In this document: positions 12,012 through 24,942 of the stretch, one piece after another | Layout of the letters: each line of letters starts with the position of its first letter | How positions within the stretch are numbered: position 1 is the stretch's first letter | DNA from: Owenia fusiformis | Taxonomy: Eukaryota > Annelida > Polychaeta > Sabellida > Oweniidae | DNA: 64,000 nt | NCBI GenBank assembly: GCA_903813345.2 | Contig: CAIIXF020000005.1 | Coordinates: 23,811,375 to 23,875,374 of the forward strand | Reading direction: 5' to 3' | The notes under the pieces: model-generated | Database searches by the model: none | Seen by the model: the letters and a program-made list of their open reading frames with translations, nothing else | Told to the model about the DNA's origin: nothing | Program-made: the position numbers and the translations under genes

Positions 12012-12895
12012 AAATATACATGTATATAATTTGATTGAACTAAATTAAATACAGAGAAAATATACCGTATTCGCCGTAAAAAGTGCCCAGGGTGCTTTTG
12101 AAATTGAAATTCCCATTGTAACCCATTATAAAGAGCACCCATATATGAAAGAAGTAAAAAATCCCTGGGAATTTCATGCATGGGAATTTTTCTTGCCAAA
12201 AATGACTTATTTGCAACATCAAAACGAAAGTACATGTAATAGCATACTTTTACAATAATGATACGTATCGTTATTAGAGAGAATACGGTAAAAATCGCTA
12301 GTGATTGAAGAACTCCCCAACAGAGCCCCTCGAGGTGAAGGAATTGGTTTCCGCGATTATCTTCAATATTTCCTTCATAGACTGTTAGATATCGATCTAA
12401 AGAAATGCCTTATTTTTTGAATTTGATTACAGATCATCATTTTTTGTGTAAAAGTCGAGGAATCTTAAAAAGAAATGAGAAAGTTCACGATCTTGACGAT
12501 CGCTATTTAGAAAAAAATTCGATGTGGGAATCACTCATCTGATATATATTTATCGGGAGGATGCATCGAATTACAAAATGCATCACGTTTTCTGCATTTT
12601 AGTACAAGTACTCTATTATCGCCCACTATATTTCTTTGGAAATTTGATTTTTCCCCGAAATATTCGTTAATACTTGGTCATTCCTCGGTATTTCTTGAAC
12701 TCTGCGAAGCAGGGTGGGTGCTTAGGGGTGGGCCCTTAATACGGCGATAATGGTATATAATTTGATTGAACTAAATCAAATACAGAGAAAAAATACATGT
12801 ATATAATTTGATTGAACTAAATCAAATACAGAGAGAAAAAATACATGTATATAATTTGATTGAACTAAATGAAATACAGAGAGAATTATGTAATG
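12012..12895. repeat. 50-bp minisatellite interrupted by an insertion
   Basis: Units built around TATAATTTGATTGAACTAAA then CAAATACAGAG occur once at about 12012-12060 and three times at about 12756-12890. Between them sits the interspersed repeat 12063-12745. Before the insertion the array would have had four contiguous units. Confidence 0.8.
12063..12745. mobile_element. Interspersed repeat with ACCGTATT ends, copy 1
   Basis: Starts TACCGTATTCGCC and ends CCTTAATACGG, so ACCGTATT and AATACGGT-like ends face each other. The same family occurs at 18383-19161, sharing long blocks such as TGAAATTGAAATTCCCATTG and the GGTGGGCCCTTAATACGG end. No coding frame of transposase type is present, so it is a non-autonomous DNA element or MITE. 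A second AATACGGTA at about 12282 suggests a shorter element may be nested in it. Confidence 0.7.
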
Positions 12896-14582
12896 AGGAA
12901 TAAGGAATGATTTATTGAATGAAAATGACTCGATCATGTATGACGAGTGGACACTTTATGTATATTCAGGGAGAATACTCTATATGGATGAACACCCTGT
13001 ATTGGGAGGAACACCCTATATGAGGTAGAAAACTGTATAATTAGTGAATGAACCAAACATGCCATCATATGATACCAATATTCTTTAGACAGGAATCTTA
13101 AGACATAACTTTCAATAAAAATGTCAGCTACAAGGACATATTGATTTCAAAGGTGTTGCCAAGTTGAAAGGAAAAGATCCAGTCTCTAAAGATCTAAGGG
13201 TTGAAACCAAATGACATCATTGGTGAAATTGGAATTGATTTCATGTCCTTATTTCTAAATATAAATCTATCAGAAGGCAATGTAGCAACTCACTTAGCAC
13301 TAATAGAATGTCTGTTCATAATTTGCAGCATTGTTTTTAAGAATCTAGAAAACGATAGGGAACAATAATTTGCCATTTTATGAAAAAAACATGTGAATGA
13401 ATAAGATGCTCTTTTTTAAATCATAGAAAATAATGCAGATGAATAACTTCATAAAATTACTGAAAGTATACTAAAATATTGATAGCTTCCAAAATATGCA
13501 TACATCAGCATATTCTATAGTAATTGACAATTTTCATTTAGAAATAGCATGTAGGTTGACAAAAAGTTTCTCATCAGAACTTGATAATGACAGCCCCATG
13601 GTGTAGCATATCTGTGATCGATCCATCACTTAAATCCTTAATATTCAGCAGCAGAACTCTGTTAACATCTAATCCTTGATATATACATGTATTCAGAATG
13701 ACTGTCAGAAAATGAAAAATCATCCATTTAAATTCAAGGTTAATCGACCCAAGTGGAGCTACGTTGACATCCTTATATGACATAATATAACACATATCAG
13801 GAATTGAGATTCGGCCAAGAAAGAATAAAAGCAGCATTGGAAATATGGATAAGTTCTTTACTTGGAGCTGCTGTGTATTGATCCATGAATAGTCACGAAT
13901 CAATAATACGTATATTCACAGACAGTCGGATAGTCTAGGGCCACATGTAAATTATCAAAAGCCCTGAATCTGTATAGACACTTTTACCAAGTGCTATACA
14001 TTATCACAGAAAGGTTTATTGTAATCTTGGCCATGGAATTTGTATATGCTGATTGGCAAGTTCCAAGGGAAAGTGAGGGATCAATAGGGAACTTAGGACA
14101 GTCTTGAATGACATGATAAGTCAATTATAGAGATGTTTGGTAAAGTATTGGTGCTAAGTCCTTGCATACTTCACACACAATACCAAAACTGCAATCAAAT
14201 CAACTCCCTTTCAGCAGTCATCTTCATATTTCCCTAATTCAATAAAAATCTAACTGATTCCCATGCTTTGTAAAAACTCATTATTTTCAACATGAAATCT
14301 CTCCCATAAAAACGAATAGCTATGACATAATATAATCAAGTAACATATGGACGCAATAACAATATGGAAGCAAAACATTGTCTTTACAATAAATTCCTAG
14401 TATTGCTAAGAACCTGGACCCCCCCCCCCTATATAATTCAACAACAGTTTTGAAGCAAGGCTAATTAATTCCTTGCAAATATACTACTAAACTTTATTTT
14501 TAGGAAAACTCCATAACTTAACATTTCATCTACAGTTGAGTCACTTTATATGTTAATCTTATGAATGAGATGTGCCTTTTCA

Positions 14583-14862
14583 AGATCACGGGGGTAAAGC
14601 AGACCCAATGATGCAATGAGCTTGCTCGGCGGTATCATGACTGTGTAACGGGTCTTAATGTATAATTGTGCTCGGCAGTAGGTTCAAACAACGCGGATCC
14701 TCAAAGCATGTGCTCATGGTATATTCGTGTTTTAACACCCGTGAAGATGCCACACGCCATCGCCATCGACAGTGGCCTGCAGAGCCCAGTCATAAAATCA
14801 GTGTCAATCTGTGTGTAGTCAAGCCGTGGGAGGGGAGTCACAGGGACTTGTAGCTAGTCTAA
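14583..14862. other. GC-richer island of unknown nature
   Basis: Clearly richer in G+C and in CpG than its surroundings. It contains the palindromic GTGTTTTAACAC and a plus-strand frame (14668-14853) ending PSHKISVNLCVVKPWEGSHR-like, with no partner exons found. It could be an exon, a SINE or a structured RNA; nothing in the sequence decides between these. Confidence 0.3.
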
Positions 14863-15170
14863 TTGAGTTAAACTTTGCTAAAACAATCAAATTCAATTGG
14901 GTTTCTAAACCTAAGGGATAGTATCAAATCCGAGTAAGGTTAACAAAACCATAAAAGTTTTGTATTTTGGACATTCATTGACTGATCATAGATTTAGCTT
15001 AGTATGATCGATAGCATTGGGATTAACCTTTAACAAAATATATAGTTGTGGCTCATGACATGTCATTATTGATCCCTAACATTAATCTATACTGAACCTC
15101 TACATGATTTGTTTAAATGTCCCAGTAGCCATCTATCTACCCTTTTCAATGGTTTAACATTAATTACATA

Positions 15171-15310
15171 CAAGGCATTAATATGTAAAATGCCACCACT
15201 TGCCATTTGTAACAGATGCTGAACGATGACCACTGAACACCACAGAACACCAACCAGCGAACACTATCCACAAAAATTTGGAGACCAATTGTGTTGGTGA
15301 CATAACAATT
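15171..15310 (+). repeat. AAGGCATTAA-family repeat fragment
   Basis: Begins ACAAGGCATTAATATG, then a CACCACTTGCCATTTGT block, and ends near GGTGACATAAC. Other members lie at 22361, 24100-24942, 35317 and 41501. Confidence 0.6.
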
Positions 15311-16221
15311 CTTAATTCAACTAAGGATGAAAAAAGAAAATCTGTAAATGTCATCTGACATCCATTTCACATTCAAACTTCATTTGACATTAAAAAGCGC
15401 TGAAACTGTAAAATCATTTGTAGTTGGCAAAGGGGTGTTAGACATGCAAATGTGGTCCAGGACAGCAGTCATTCTAGATTGAAAACAAGAACAGTCAAGG
15501 AAATAGTGGCATGAGCAATAAGTGAAATGTGTGGGTGTGCAGTAAGACTTGCTTGAATTTTACATTACCCTTTTAATATCTCCAAATAAACGATTTCAAC
15601 AGTTAAAGACATTTGATTCAAGGTTGGGTGATTAGGAAAGCCTAGATCAAAGGATAATCTTTTTTCAAAGAGTATAGATAAAACTCTCTTTTAATGAAGC
15701 CAAATCAAAGTTTTAAAAGGGTATATGCGAAGCATCTTATCACAACTACAAGCCACCTTCTATCATGGGAAGCCACCCTCTTCTCACAATGAACCAGCAA
15801 ATCTCTATTGCAGCATTATGACTTATCACACCGCAACTTGAATGATGGACTGTTATCATATTAGTTTTAATATATGTAAATACAAACCAAACATATTACT
15901 CCAAAGCAAATATGAAGTCAAGAAAATGTTAACTGTAAATGTGTAGCATAACATAAATATGTAGTTTACATGTAAAAAAATCTTTGATATATTTAACAAA
16001 AAAAATGTTTGTCTTATTGCAATGAAGAATAACCCAGATGCGAGAAGAAATAATCTTGATTTACGTCATTAAAAATCAAAATTCAGTCAAAGTAATATCA
16101 TATTTGAAATCTACATGTAAAATTACATCTAGAAATGTGGTTTTAAAAAGTGTTTATCAACTTTGAAAAATTAATTTTCTTTGAAAATGTGACTTCTAGC
16201 TCGGGGAGATTCCCCATAGAC

Positions 16222-16480
16222 CCCATGCTATAAAATCACAAAAAATGAAATATCTTTTCTTTTAGTGGACAGATAATATTTTGCTTTACTGGACATATTT
16301 TCATTAGTATAAGTATCAGACACATAAAGGTTATATGAAAATTGAGCCACTTAAATTGATAATATTCAAGTTTAAGGGAACTTTCTTATATACCTGCCAT
16401 GTTAATTGACCCGAATCAGCCACCTGGTGGTAAAACTGGTAACTACCTACTCGCATTTGGGTAATTGTCACTCTCACTTT
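16222..16480 (+). repeat. Dispersed repeat, copy A
   Basis: Aligns along its length with 24470-24690, sharing GATAATATTTTG, TTTTCATT, and the block CCACCTGGTGGT followed by ACTGGTAACTACCTACT. A part occurs inverted at about 27483-27600. Function unknown. Confidence 0.6.
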
Positions 16481-18202
16481 CAATAGTATGGCAACATATG
16501 ACATCAATGAAAATAATAATGATTTTATCAATCAGGAATGTGAAAAACAAAATGTTTTGAAATTATGTTTTTAAAAAGAGGATCATGAAAAATGTTGGGA
16601 ACCAATCCTCCTTGATTAAAACTATGTGTTTGGATATAGCTATGGCTTTATAAGTAACTAGGGCTACAATACCAGCCATCTTCTATCTCCCAGCGTATCA
16701 TCCTGACTTATATGCCACTATCTACTGAAAATATCATGGGAAATGAGCCAGTCCCCTCCCCATCCTCTCTGTTCAAATGATAAGGGGGTCTGGTATATAC
16801 AGACAGAAATACCACTTTAAATACAGATGCATCAATTAATATGGTAATTTATAATATCAGGAAGAAGTGTCAGAATTAATATAAATACCACAATTTCAAC
16901 CCACATAAAGTTATGTCAATGGGTTTTCAGCAGTTTAATCATATATGCTTGCCTCCAAAAGGATTTGAGCCCAGGACTTGTAGATTGATCGATCGATTTC
17001 ATGTTTCCAGACTTTGAATGAGTGTGGCAGCACGAATTCATAGGCTAGGATACAAGACACGAGTGGATTAAATCATCCACAATTCATTGAGCCATATGAT
17101 TAAATTCTTTTTCACACATTTTAAAAGATTTTGTCACTTAAAAGAATGAATTTCTTTGCAGGGAAACTTTTTCAATTTTTTTAAGGTTAAATGGGCAAAA
17201 CTGACCATTTGACATTTTGGCCTGCATAAGCACCTGCCATGGTATTCCTCATGATAATACTTAAAGGTTTTCACTAAAATGTAAACTTGAAATTATGAAA
17301 CTGATGAGGATATCAATTTCAACAAATCTAAAAATACCTATGCACTTGGCTGTAATTTTAAAGATGCAGATTATTTGAAATACTATGTTCTGATTGACTG
17401 GAATTTAATATCTATGTGTGTATGATGAATAAAGTACAAATAATCTCAATTTGACCTCATCAGGAGTAAACCTCCTTAGAAAGATATTAATACTTTTGAT
17501 TTCAATCGTAATAATAAGTTAAAACACATGTAACACACTTGAGAATAAGATAATTTAAGGACTGTTTATAATATCTTTGAACTCTCTAAAGTAAAACTAC
17601 ATAAAATATTGCTTCGTGAATAGCCAGGTAAATAGAAAAAAGTACAAAAGCATATCCTAGCTAAGGTTGTACAATATAAATAATTCAATTTAGATGTCGC
17701 ATAAGGAGAATTCCATAAAGCTATAATACCAGGGTGATATCATCTTGCAAAAGTGTCACAGGTATTCCTGGAAATATGGTGATATAATAATTTAAATCAA
17801 AGTCAAAATGTGTCAAATAATTTTGAAGTAGTATTTAATGATGGATATAACAACACCTCTATTTATTTATTGTTAAAGTAAAATAATTTTATAAGTAACT
17901 AAAAAAAGTATGGTAACTAAAGTTCAGTGTTTTTTTTTTAATTCTACAATATTTTATTCCTCTCCTCTAATGCATTAATGCAGCCGAATGCATTACAAAT
18001 GAACATTAATACCTCAAATAGGCTCAAGATTGTGAAACATACATCTGTAGCAAGCCAATACAAGCATACATGTGCCAATCCTTAGAATATTTTTAGAACT
18101 GGCATTTGCCAATTATTCAACATCAGATTATATCCAAATTGAATAAGCAGTTATCTTAATCATAAAGAAAGACGAAGAGGCATATGTTGAGTATTAATAG
18201 AG

Positions 18203-18340
18203 CCTGATGAGCAGAGTGACAAACATAGGCTGAATGATGAGCAGAGTGATAAACATAGGCTGAATGATGAGCAGAGTGATAAACATAGGCTGATGACCAG
18301 AGTGACAAACATTGGCTGATCAGTGACAAACATAGATTAA
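18203..18340. repeat. About 33-bp minisatellite, 4 copies
   Basis: Repeats of GATGAGCAGAGTGA followed by CAAACATAGGCTGAAT, the last copies truncated. Confidence 0.85.
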
Positions 18341-18382
18341 GGTTTTACAATGACAGTAAAAAGCAAAACAGTTTTCAATTAT

Positions 18383-19161
18383 TACCGTATTGGCCATAAT
18401 AAGCGCCCAGGGCACTTTTGAAATTGAAATTCCCATTGTTACCCATTACAAAAGGCGCCCATATATGAGGGAAGTCAAAAATCCCCAGGAATTTCATGTA
18501 TGGGAATTTTTCTTGCCAAAAATGCCTTATTTGCAACAAAAGTAACAGCATATTTTTACAATAATGATATGAATCGTTATTGGAAAGAATACGGTAAAGA
18601 TCGCCAGCAAGAATCTAACTATATTGACAGTGGTTGAAGAACTCCCCAGCAGAGCCCCTTGAAGTGAAGGAATTGTTTTCTGCGATTATCTTCAATATTT
18701 CCACTATAGACTGTTTGATATCGATCTAAAGTTATACCTTGTTTTTTTTAATTTGAGGACAGCTCATAATTTTTCATGTAAAAGTTGAGAAATCTTAAAA
18801 AGAAACAAGAAAGTTCACGACCTTGACATGACCTTGACGAACGCTAAGTTAGTAAAATGTCGAAACAAAACTATGAAACGTGATCATTTCCTTCATCCAT
18901 TATGGACTATTTTGAGATAATATTAGCTTAGTATGACGTGGGAAGCACCCACTGATAGATATTCATCGGGAGGATGCATCAATTTACAAAATGCGTCATG
19001 TTTTTTTGCATTTTGGTATAAGTACTCTATTATCACCCTCTATATTTCTTTGGAAATTTGATTTTTTTCTGATATATTCTTTAATTCTTGGTCATTCCTC
19101 GTTATTTCTTGAACTCTGTGAAGCGGGTAGGCGCTTATTAGGGGTGGGCCCTTAATACGGT
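18383..19161. mobile_element. Interspersed repeat with ACCGTATT ends, copy 2
   Basis: Same family and orientation as 12063-12745. It starts TACCGTATTGGCCATAATAA and ends GGCCCTTAATACGGT. Its two ends pair better than in copy 1: AATAAGCGCCC near the start against GGGCGCTTATT-like sequence near the end. No transposase frame. Confidence 0.7.
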
Positions 19162-19736
19162 GCTCAAGTTAATCAAGTTAATGAAATTATATCTAATCTT
19201 GTCTTATATAAAGAAAACCATAAATATGAGGTAACCGGTAACCCCACTGAGTCCCCTAAACCTAGGTGTCAAGTAACATGATCATTTATATGCATACTTC
19301 CAGAAAGCCAATAGCAGGGCAATAACCTAATATTTATCAACATAGGTGAATAGAGATCTGACATCTTATCTTGTAACTTCATCCAGATACTTCCTAAGCA
19401 GGCTGCTTTGTCTGTTTAGATTTACCATGTCAATATATGTGCCCGTGGCCAGCTTTTACCGGGAGGGGGAGCTTTTTTCCAAGGGGGGGGGAGCTTTTTC
19501 ACAATTTTGGCTAAAAATCATGCGAAAAATTCTCAGAATGGTGAAAAACTGCATGATTTTGAAAGAATTTCTCCCCCTCTGGCTACGGACTTGAATTATA
19601 TATCATCCTTGGTATATGCAGCATGATAGTGACTGGACAAGTATAACAGTGTGCCTAGTGTGGTACAAGGGATATTTTTTAATGTAAATTACTTATAATC
19701 CGGGCCAATAATTAGCTTAATATCTCTTCATGTCAA

Positions 19737-19883
19737 ATTTGAAATCTATGATGTCTTCCAAAGTTTGGAAGATTCCAAAATATTTAGATGAACTCTTAAA
19801 CTATGAATCAAGATTTTGTTACTTTAAATTTATTTTTAAAAAAAATTCCAAACATGTTTTCAAAGATATCATAGATTTCAAAT
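19737..19883. repeat. Hairpin-forming inverted repeat
   Basis: ATTTGAAATCTATGATGTCTT at 19737-19757 is nearly the reverse complement of 19863-19883, with about 105 bp between. It lies directly left of the large fold-back element. Confidence 0.6.
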
Positions 19884-19903
19884 CTATTAATATTAAGCTC
19901 ATT

Positions 19904-20930
19904 ATCACGCCCGGTGATCGTGAATATGGGACGGAGGGGGGAGTAGGCAATTTCTGCTAGGAAATTCAACAAATCTGGAAGATTTATTTTTTCAAGAAAA
20001 AGTTTACTATTGAATTGCTAAATGGATAGGCGCACGGTATGGTAGAATATGTTAGGTTTTCTTGGATTTTTTCTGAAACGATACGCATCTAAGGTATGAG
20101 ATCTATTAAAAAAAGGCGCAAGGCCATCAACAGGCACAAATCAACGTTTTTGCTATAAATCAAGCAACAATGGACTACACGACCTGTAATAAATACTTGT
20201 AAGTGATGTTATCATAACTAAATTAATGTCATTGCTGAATTTATAAAATAAGTTTCCATACGTAAAATAAAAAATAATCGAAAATAATTAAAATGGGACG
20301 GAGGGGGGGAGAAGACGGAGGGGGGGGGGAGTAATAATTCTATAAAGTGAAACAACTTCACACGAATTCTTGTATTTGAAAAATGAACTCATTAACTTAG
20401 TAAGAAACTGGATGATATACCCCTGGAGACTGAAAAATGGGGACATTTGGAGTAAAAGGACTTAAAGTCGCGAAACATCTCTAATCATGTCTTATATACA
20501 TATTGCTCCCCCCCTCCGTCCCCTCCCCCCCTCCGTCCCAAATTCATTATTTTCGATTATTTTTTATTTCACATATGGAAACTTATTTTATAAATTCAGC
20601 AATGACATTAATTTAGTTATGATAACATCACTTACAAGTATTTATTACAGGTCGTCCAGACCATTGTTGCTTGATTTATAGCAAAAACGTTGATTTGTGC
20701 CTGTTGATGGCCTTGAGCCTTTTTTAATAGATCTCATACCTTAGATGCATATCGTTTCAGAAAAAATCCCAGAAAACCTAACATATTCTACCATACCGTG
20801 CGCCTTTCTATTTAGCAATTCAATAGTAAACTTTTTCTTGAAAAAATAAATCTTCCAGATTTGTTGAATTTCCTAGCAGAAATTGCCTGCTCCCCCCCTC
20901 CGTCCCATATTCACGATCACCGGGCGTGAT
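19904..20930. mobile_element. Fold-back element with about 430-bp arms
   Basis: The outer ends are ATCACGCCCGGTGATCGTG (from 19904) and its reverse complement, ending at 20930. The arms 19904-about 20337 and about 20503-20930 match almost throughout, leaving a spacer of about 165 bp. Each arm carries G-rich blocks: GGGACGGAGGGGGG near the outer end and two more next to the spacer. No open frame resembles a transposase, so it is non-autonomous. I cannot define a convincing target-site duplication. Confidence 0.85.
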
Positions 20931-22360
20931 TATTGGAAATTAAGATTAAAAATAACTGCTGTACTGTGCTAGTCAGACTGCCCACCGGGTCCAGTATCTG
21001 TAGCTATGTATACCAAGGCCAGGGTGATATTGAATATATTGTAAGTATACAGTGAAGCTGTCAGTTTTGAACAAAAGTTTATCATTGCTTCTATGCTTCA
21101 TTATTACAATACAACATATCTTGGTAAGTAGGGAACTGAAAGTACTGATTATAAATCAAATGATATACAAATATAAAATATTATATCTGTCTAAATTATT
21201 ACAGCAAAACAAACACTGGTATCTTCAGTCAGTGGAAATGAGATGTTTCTAATAATAACCATTGGCTTGTCAGTTGGCACATGTATAACCCTTTTTATGT
21301 ATAACCCTTTTTAAGCGTGACTTTTTATATTATAAAACCAATAAACCTAGGAACTAGTCAAAAATCAACATAATCAGACTCAGGTTAGTTAAACATCCAA
21401 TTTATGAAATAACCAGACCCAATCAGAGCGTAGAATAGTATATGAATTCAAGGTACATATATGAAGGTAAAGTCATGCTATATAGAAGATAATTGAATAT
21501 CTTCTTAATATTATACATGTACGTAAAAATAAAAGAATATGTAACAAACAATTGTTCATTATTATTTTCTGTTTTACTATGTGGCATTCAAAATTCTGTC
21601 AAGTTCATAAATGAACAAGAGCTTATGATTTTTCTTGATTTTGTGTACTAGACTGCAATAGGCTTAGTAAATCCTTTCCCAGTACAATTTTACCTTGTAA
21701 CAACAGTAGTAAGTTTTCAGAGCTTGGCAGGAAATATTAATCCTAATAACCTTATCTTGCCTTCTAAGCCAAATAATTGAATACAAGTTCAGAATAAAGG
21801 TTCAAGCTGTAATATAAGTTAAATAGGCTCTATTATCATTGGCATAGGATTAGGAGAGCACAATCAAGACAACTGAACTTTTTGCATATGTTAAGTTTTA
21901 CCACATATTCATTGATCTACATACCAATGAAGAAGTCCCAAATTCCCCGCTTTCAACGCTTCTTTACTGATAGATAGAATTACTTTCTCAGAAACTAATT
22001 AAACCTAAAATTTGAATGTATTGAGGGGGATTCATGTCATCTGATTGGCCGTCAAATTTGTTTATCATGAACCTGATGCAATGTATCAACAGTCTGTCAT
22101 GTCGTTGAAAAGAGATGGGTAGGTAATCAAAATTCTTATGACCACTTATCATTTTGGCTGATCTAGATTGAATGTTCTGCTTGACCACATTTCAAAAAGA
22201 TAACAGTGATAGACAGTGTATAGGTGGCGTGTTTTCTGGATATATTAGTTTTAGCTAGTATGTACTTTCTTATAATTCAAATTACTGGTTATTTTCATTG
22301 ACAAGCTTTCAGAAGAGAATTGGTGCTACAGCTGTGACTCCTATCAAATTAAGATTGAAA

Positions 22361-22467
22361 AAGGCATTAACATGCAAAATGTCACCACATGCCATTTGTT
22401 ACAGATGCTGACCGCCAGGCGCCAAATGTCGTCACTTTTAGTGATGACATATTGATGACAAAACAAT
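22361..22467 (+). repeat. AAGGCATTAA-family repeat fragment
   Basis: AAGGCATTAACATGCAAAAT, then TGTCACCACATGCCATTTGT, ending at GATGACAAAACAATTG. Short member of the family at 15171, 24100, 35317 and 41501. Confidence 0.65.
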
Positions 22468-22979
22468 TGCATCTTTTCTCATCTTTTTATTTAGATCTGA
22501 AGTATACAATAACCCGGGGGAATAACACTGACGAAACCAAAACCAGCTTTTTTTGAAGCCTTTGACTCAAGCCAGGAAATTTTCATAAGGTCAGGGCACA
22601 ATGTAAAGTATATCTTCATACTTCCTTGACTATAGCCTAGAATGGGTGGTATTTTATTGATCAAAATCACTAAAGCACTTGTGGAATGAAATATAAGACA
22701 GAAGAACAAGGAAATGAACACCATCCGATGTGTATTGTTTTTGCAGGCTTGGATTTGTACATAATTTTTGCAAATGATGAATTTCTAATGTGAAATGAGA
22801 ATCGATTTGAGGTTCAGAACTGAGAAATGATTACTTCATTTACCTGCACATGTACATAAGACATTGTAATTATGATTTAATGCTGTGTTATTAGCATGAA
22901 ACAATCGTAAAAATGCATAAGAATAACATGGGATTTTTGGAGGCCATATTGAAATTTTACTCACAAAATATTGGGATGG

Positions 22980-23290
22980 TATCCGTAGATGTTTCCTTCG
23001 TTCCCTTATGTGCAATTAAGCCGCTTTCAGTGCAGTTCTATTCCAACGTATTTTATGTTGCTCGTCCGTCACCGATTATCTCTATGATTGTCCTAATTAT
23101 TGCACAAAACGCAAATAGTTCGTAACAGAATTTTCACTTACTGGAAGATGAAATTCTGTACACGAACCACGTGACCATGTTTCCATTTATAGCAAACTTG
23201 ATTGGATGCTTATTCATTCATGTCATTTGCATATCACTCTGACGACATTTACGTCATTTACTATCTACTACCGCGCGAAACTCAAAATAT
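22980..23290. promoter_or_regulatory. CpG-richer, promoter-like stretch
   Basis: CpGs are dense here compared with the flanks, and several CRE-like TGACG/CGTCA cores, an ATTTGCAT octamer and CCAAT-like boxes occur. On the minus strand an ATG in good context (ATATGGCC, 22945-22947) opens a short hydrophobic frame of 18 codons. No downstream exon was found, so this is only a candidate start region. Confidence 0.2.
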
Positions 23291-24099
23291 GATTGGCTAT
23301 ATAGTTGAAACAGACAGGGGCAAAGTTGTGTGTCTATTCCAAATTAAAGAGAGCTTCATCTAGAAAGAGAGCTTCGTCTAGATTCATTAATGAGCAATTT
23401 TCATTCAAAAATACATTCCTCACTTATTTCTCTACTATTTCATTTTCATTCAAAGGAACACAAAGGATGGACATTGTACACTCCCCTCGATAAATTTGGC
23501 AACTCCCCTTCTCCATAGTCTTACGTGTTAAAGCCCCTCTATGTTTGTATTTTTATTTTCATAACCTGCTACGAAAACACTGATAAAGAAGGCAGAGATG
23601 TAACTTGACTTTATTTCTTATAGGTCTATACCTCCAAATTTTTTCCTCAATTATGACTTTGATGAATTTTTGTTTGTGAACAAAGTTAGCCTTAACTCAA
23701 TTTTAGAAATCATTTTCACATCTTGGGTTATTTCAATGGGAGAGTTTTATTGAAAAATCATTTTGATTTTGAAGATCTAAATCTTTTACATATTGATTTT
23801 GTGTTAGATAAAGTGAGCAAATTCAATCGTCAACTTAACTTGTATTTTTTGAGAGAACTCGGGTGAATGGATATTTCACACCCTTGCGGCATACTTACAA
23901 TTTCCCATTGGTTTACGTGAGAATGGCGATTTTCAAAAATTCATCAAAGTAATCAATTTTTGACAATTGGTCAATTTGAAAAGACCTTTATGATCAGATG
24001 ATCTTTTTACACCTTGAGAGGCTTGAGAAGGTCATTGAAGGTCATATCTTATATATAAAGTCAAATTTGATGATTTTGAAAAAAACTGTATTTGATATT

Positions 24100-24942
24100 G
24101 GAAGTTGTCACAGACACCACCCACTGATCGTCAACCACCAATCACCAACCACCAACCACCGATCACCAACCACCGTTACAAAAAACAGAGACCATTACAA
24201 TCAGCTCCTCCTCAAAACAATAGGTACTATGAATGGCAACCTTTTATAGAAAAAAGGTCATATGAATTTTTACCACTATTTCTCACAAAAAGGTTGCACT
24301 ACCACTAATTATCACTAAAAGGTTGTAATTACTTCTAATTTCTGAATTAAAAGCAATCAAGTTTTATTCATCTTATCATCTACTGATTGATCACCAACCA
24401 CTGTCACAAAAAAACGGAGACCATTACAATTACAATATGTTACCACTTTTAGGTGGTGAAATAAAAAGTGAAATATATTTTCTAGTATTGGACTGATAAT
24501 ATTTTGTTTTACTGTACATATTTTCATTTGTATAACTATCAGATAAGGGTAATCTGAAAATTGATCCACTAAAACTGATGAATATTCAAGTCTAAGGAAA
24601 CATTCTAGTTTATCTGTATTGTTATCTAACCTGAATTAGCCACCTGGTGGTGAAACTGGTAACTACCTACTGGCATCTGGGTTAGTGAATTAAGTGCTCC
24701 CTCATTAATTACACTTGACCAATAGAAGCATTTGTTTTCATTTTTTCATCATTTTTCTCAATCCAATGAGGACTTCTTAGTATAAAAGGGCCCAAAATTT
24801 TGTAAAATTCTGTAGTCTAAACTTTTTGTCGCCACCACATTTAATGGTCTCTCACTTTTTTGTGACAGCGTCCAGCAGTCAGTGTTTGGCATTTATAACA
24901 AATGGAAGGTGGTGTAATATTGTATGTTGATGCCTTGTTTGG
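24100..24942. repeat. AAGGCATTAA-family element, longest copy
   Basis: The right end, GTATGTTGATGCCTTGTTT, is the reverse complement of the family's left end, and the preceding GGAAGGTGGTG matches the CACCACC block inverted. The left part has ACC-rich repeats and an AACAGAGACCATTACAAT block also seen near 41815. The copy at 24470-24690 of another repeat is nested in it. This suggests a DNA element with ends AAACAAGGCAT. Confidence 0.5.
24470..24690 (+). repeat. Dispersed repeat, copy B
   Basis: Homologous to 16222-16480, with the same CCACCTGGTGGTGAAACTGG core. It lies inside the element at 24100-24942. Confidence 0.6.

Larger units (their letters stand above)
12896..18202. other. Intergenic, no recognised gene
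   Basis: Holds a GC-richer island (14583-14862), a fragment of the AAGGCATTAA repeat family (15171-15310), a copy of another repeat (16222-16480), and an open frame of 109 codons on the minus strand (13574-13903) that I cannot relate to any family. The rest is AT-rich and featureless. Confidence 0.5.

Noticed and set aside
11846-12235. Minus-strand open frame of 129 codons
   Set aside because: It spans the minisatellite unit and the ACCGTATT repeat; the low-complexity translation resembles no protein.
13574-13903. Minus-strand open frame of 109 codons
   Set aside because: No recognised motif, no splice-linked neighbours and AT-rich composition; kept only as a remark in the intergenic entry.
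24105-24308. Open frame rich in Pro, Thr and Asn-His
   Set aside because: It is a translation of ACC-rich simple sequence inside a repeat.
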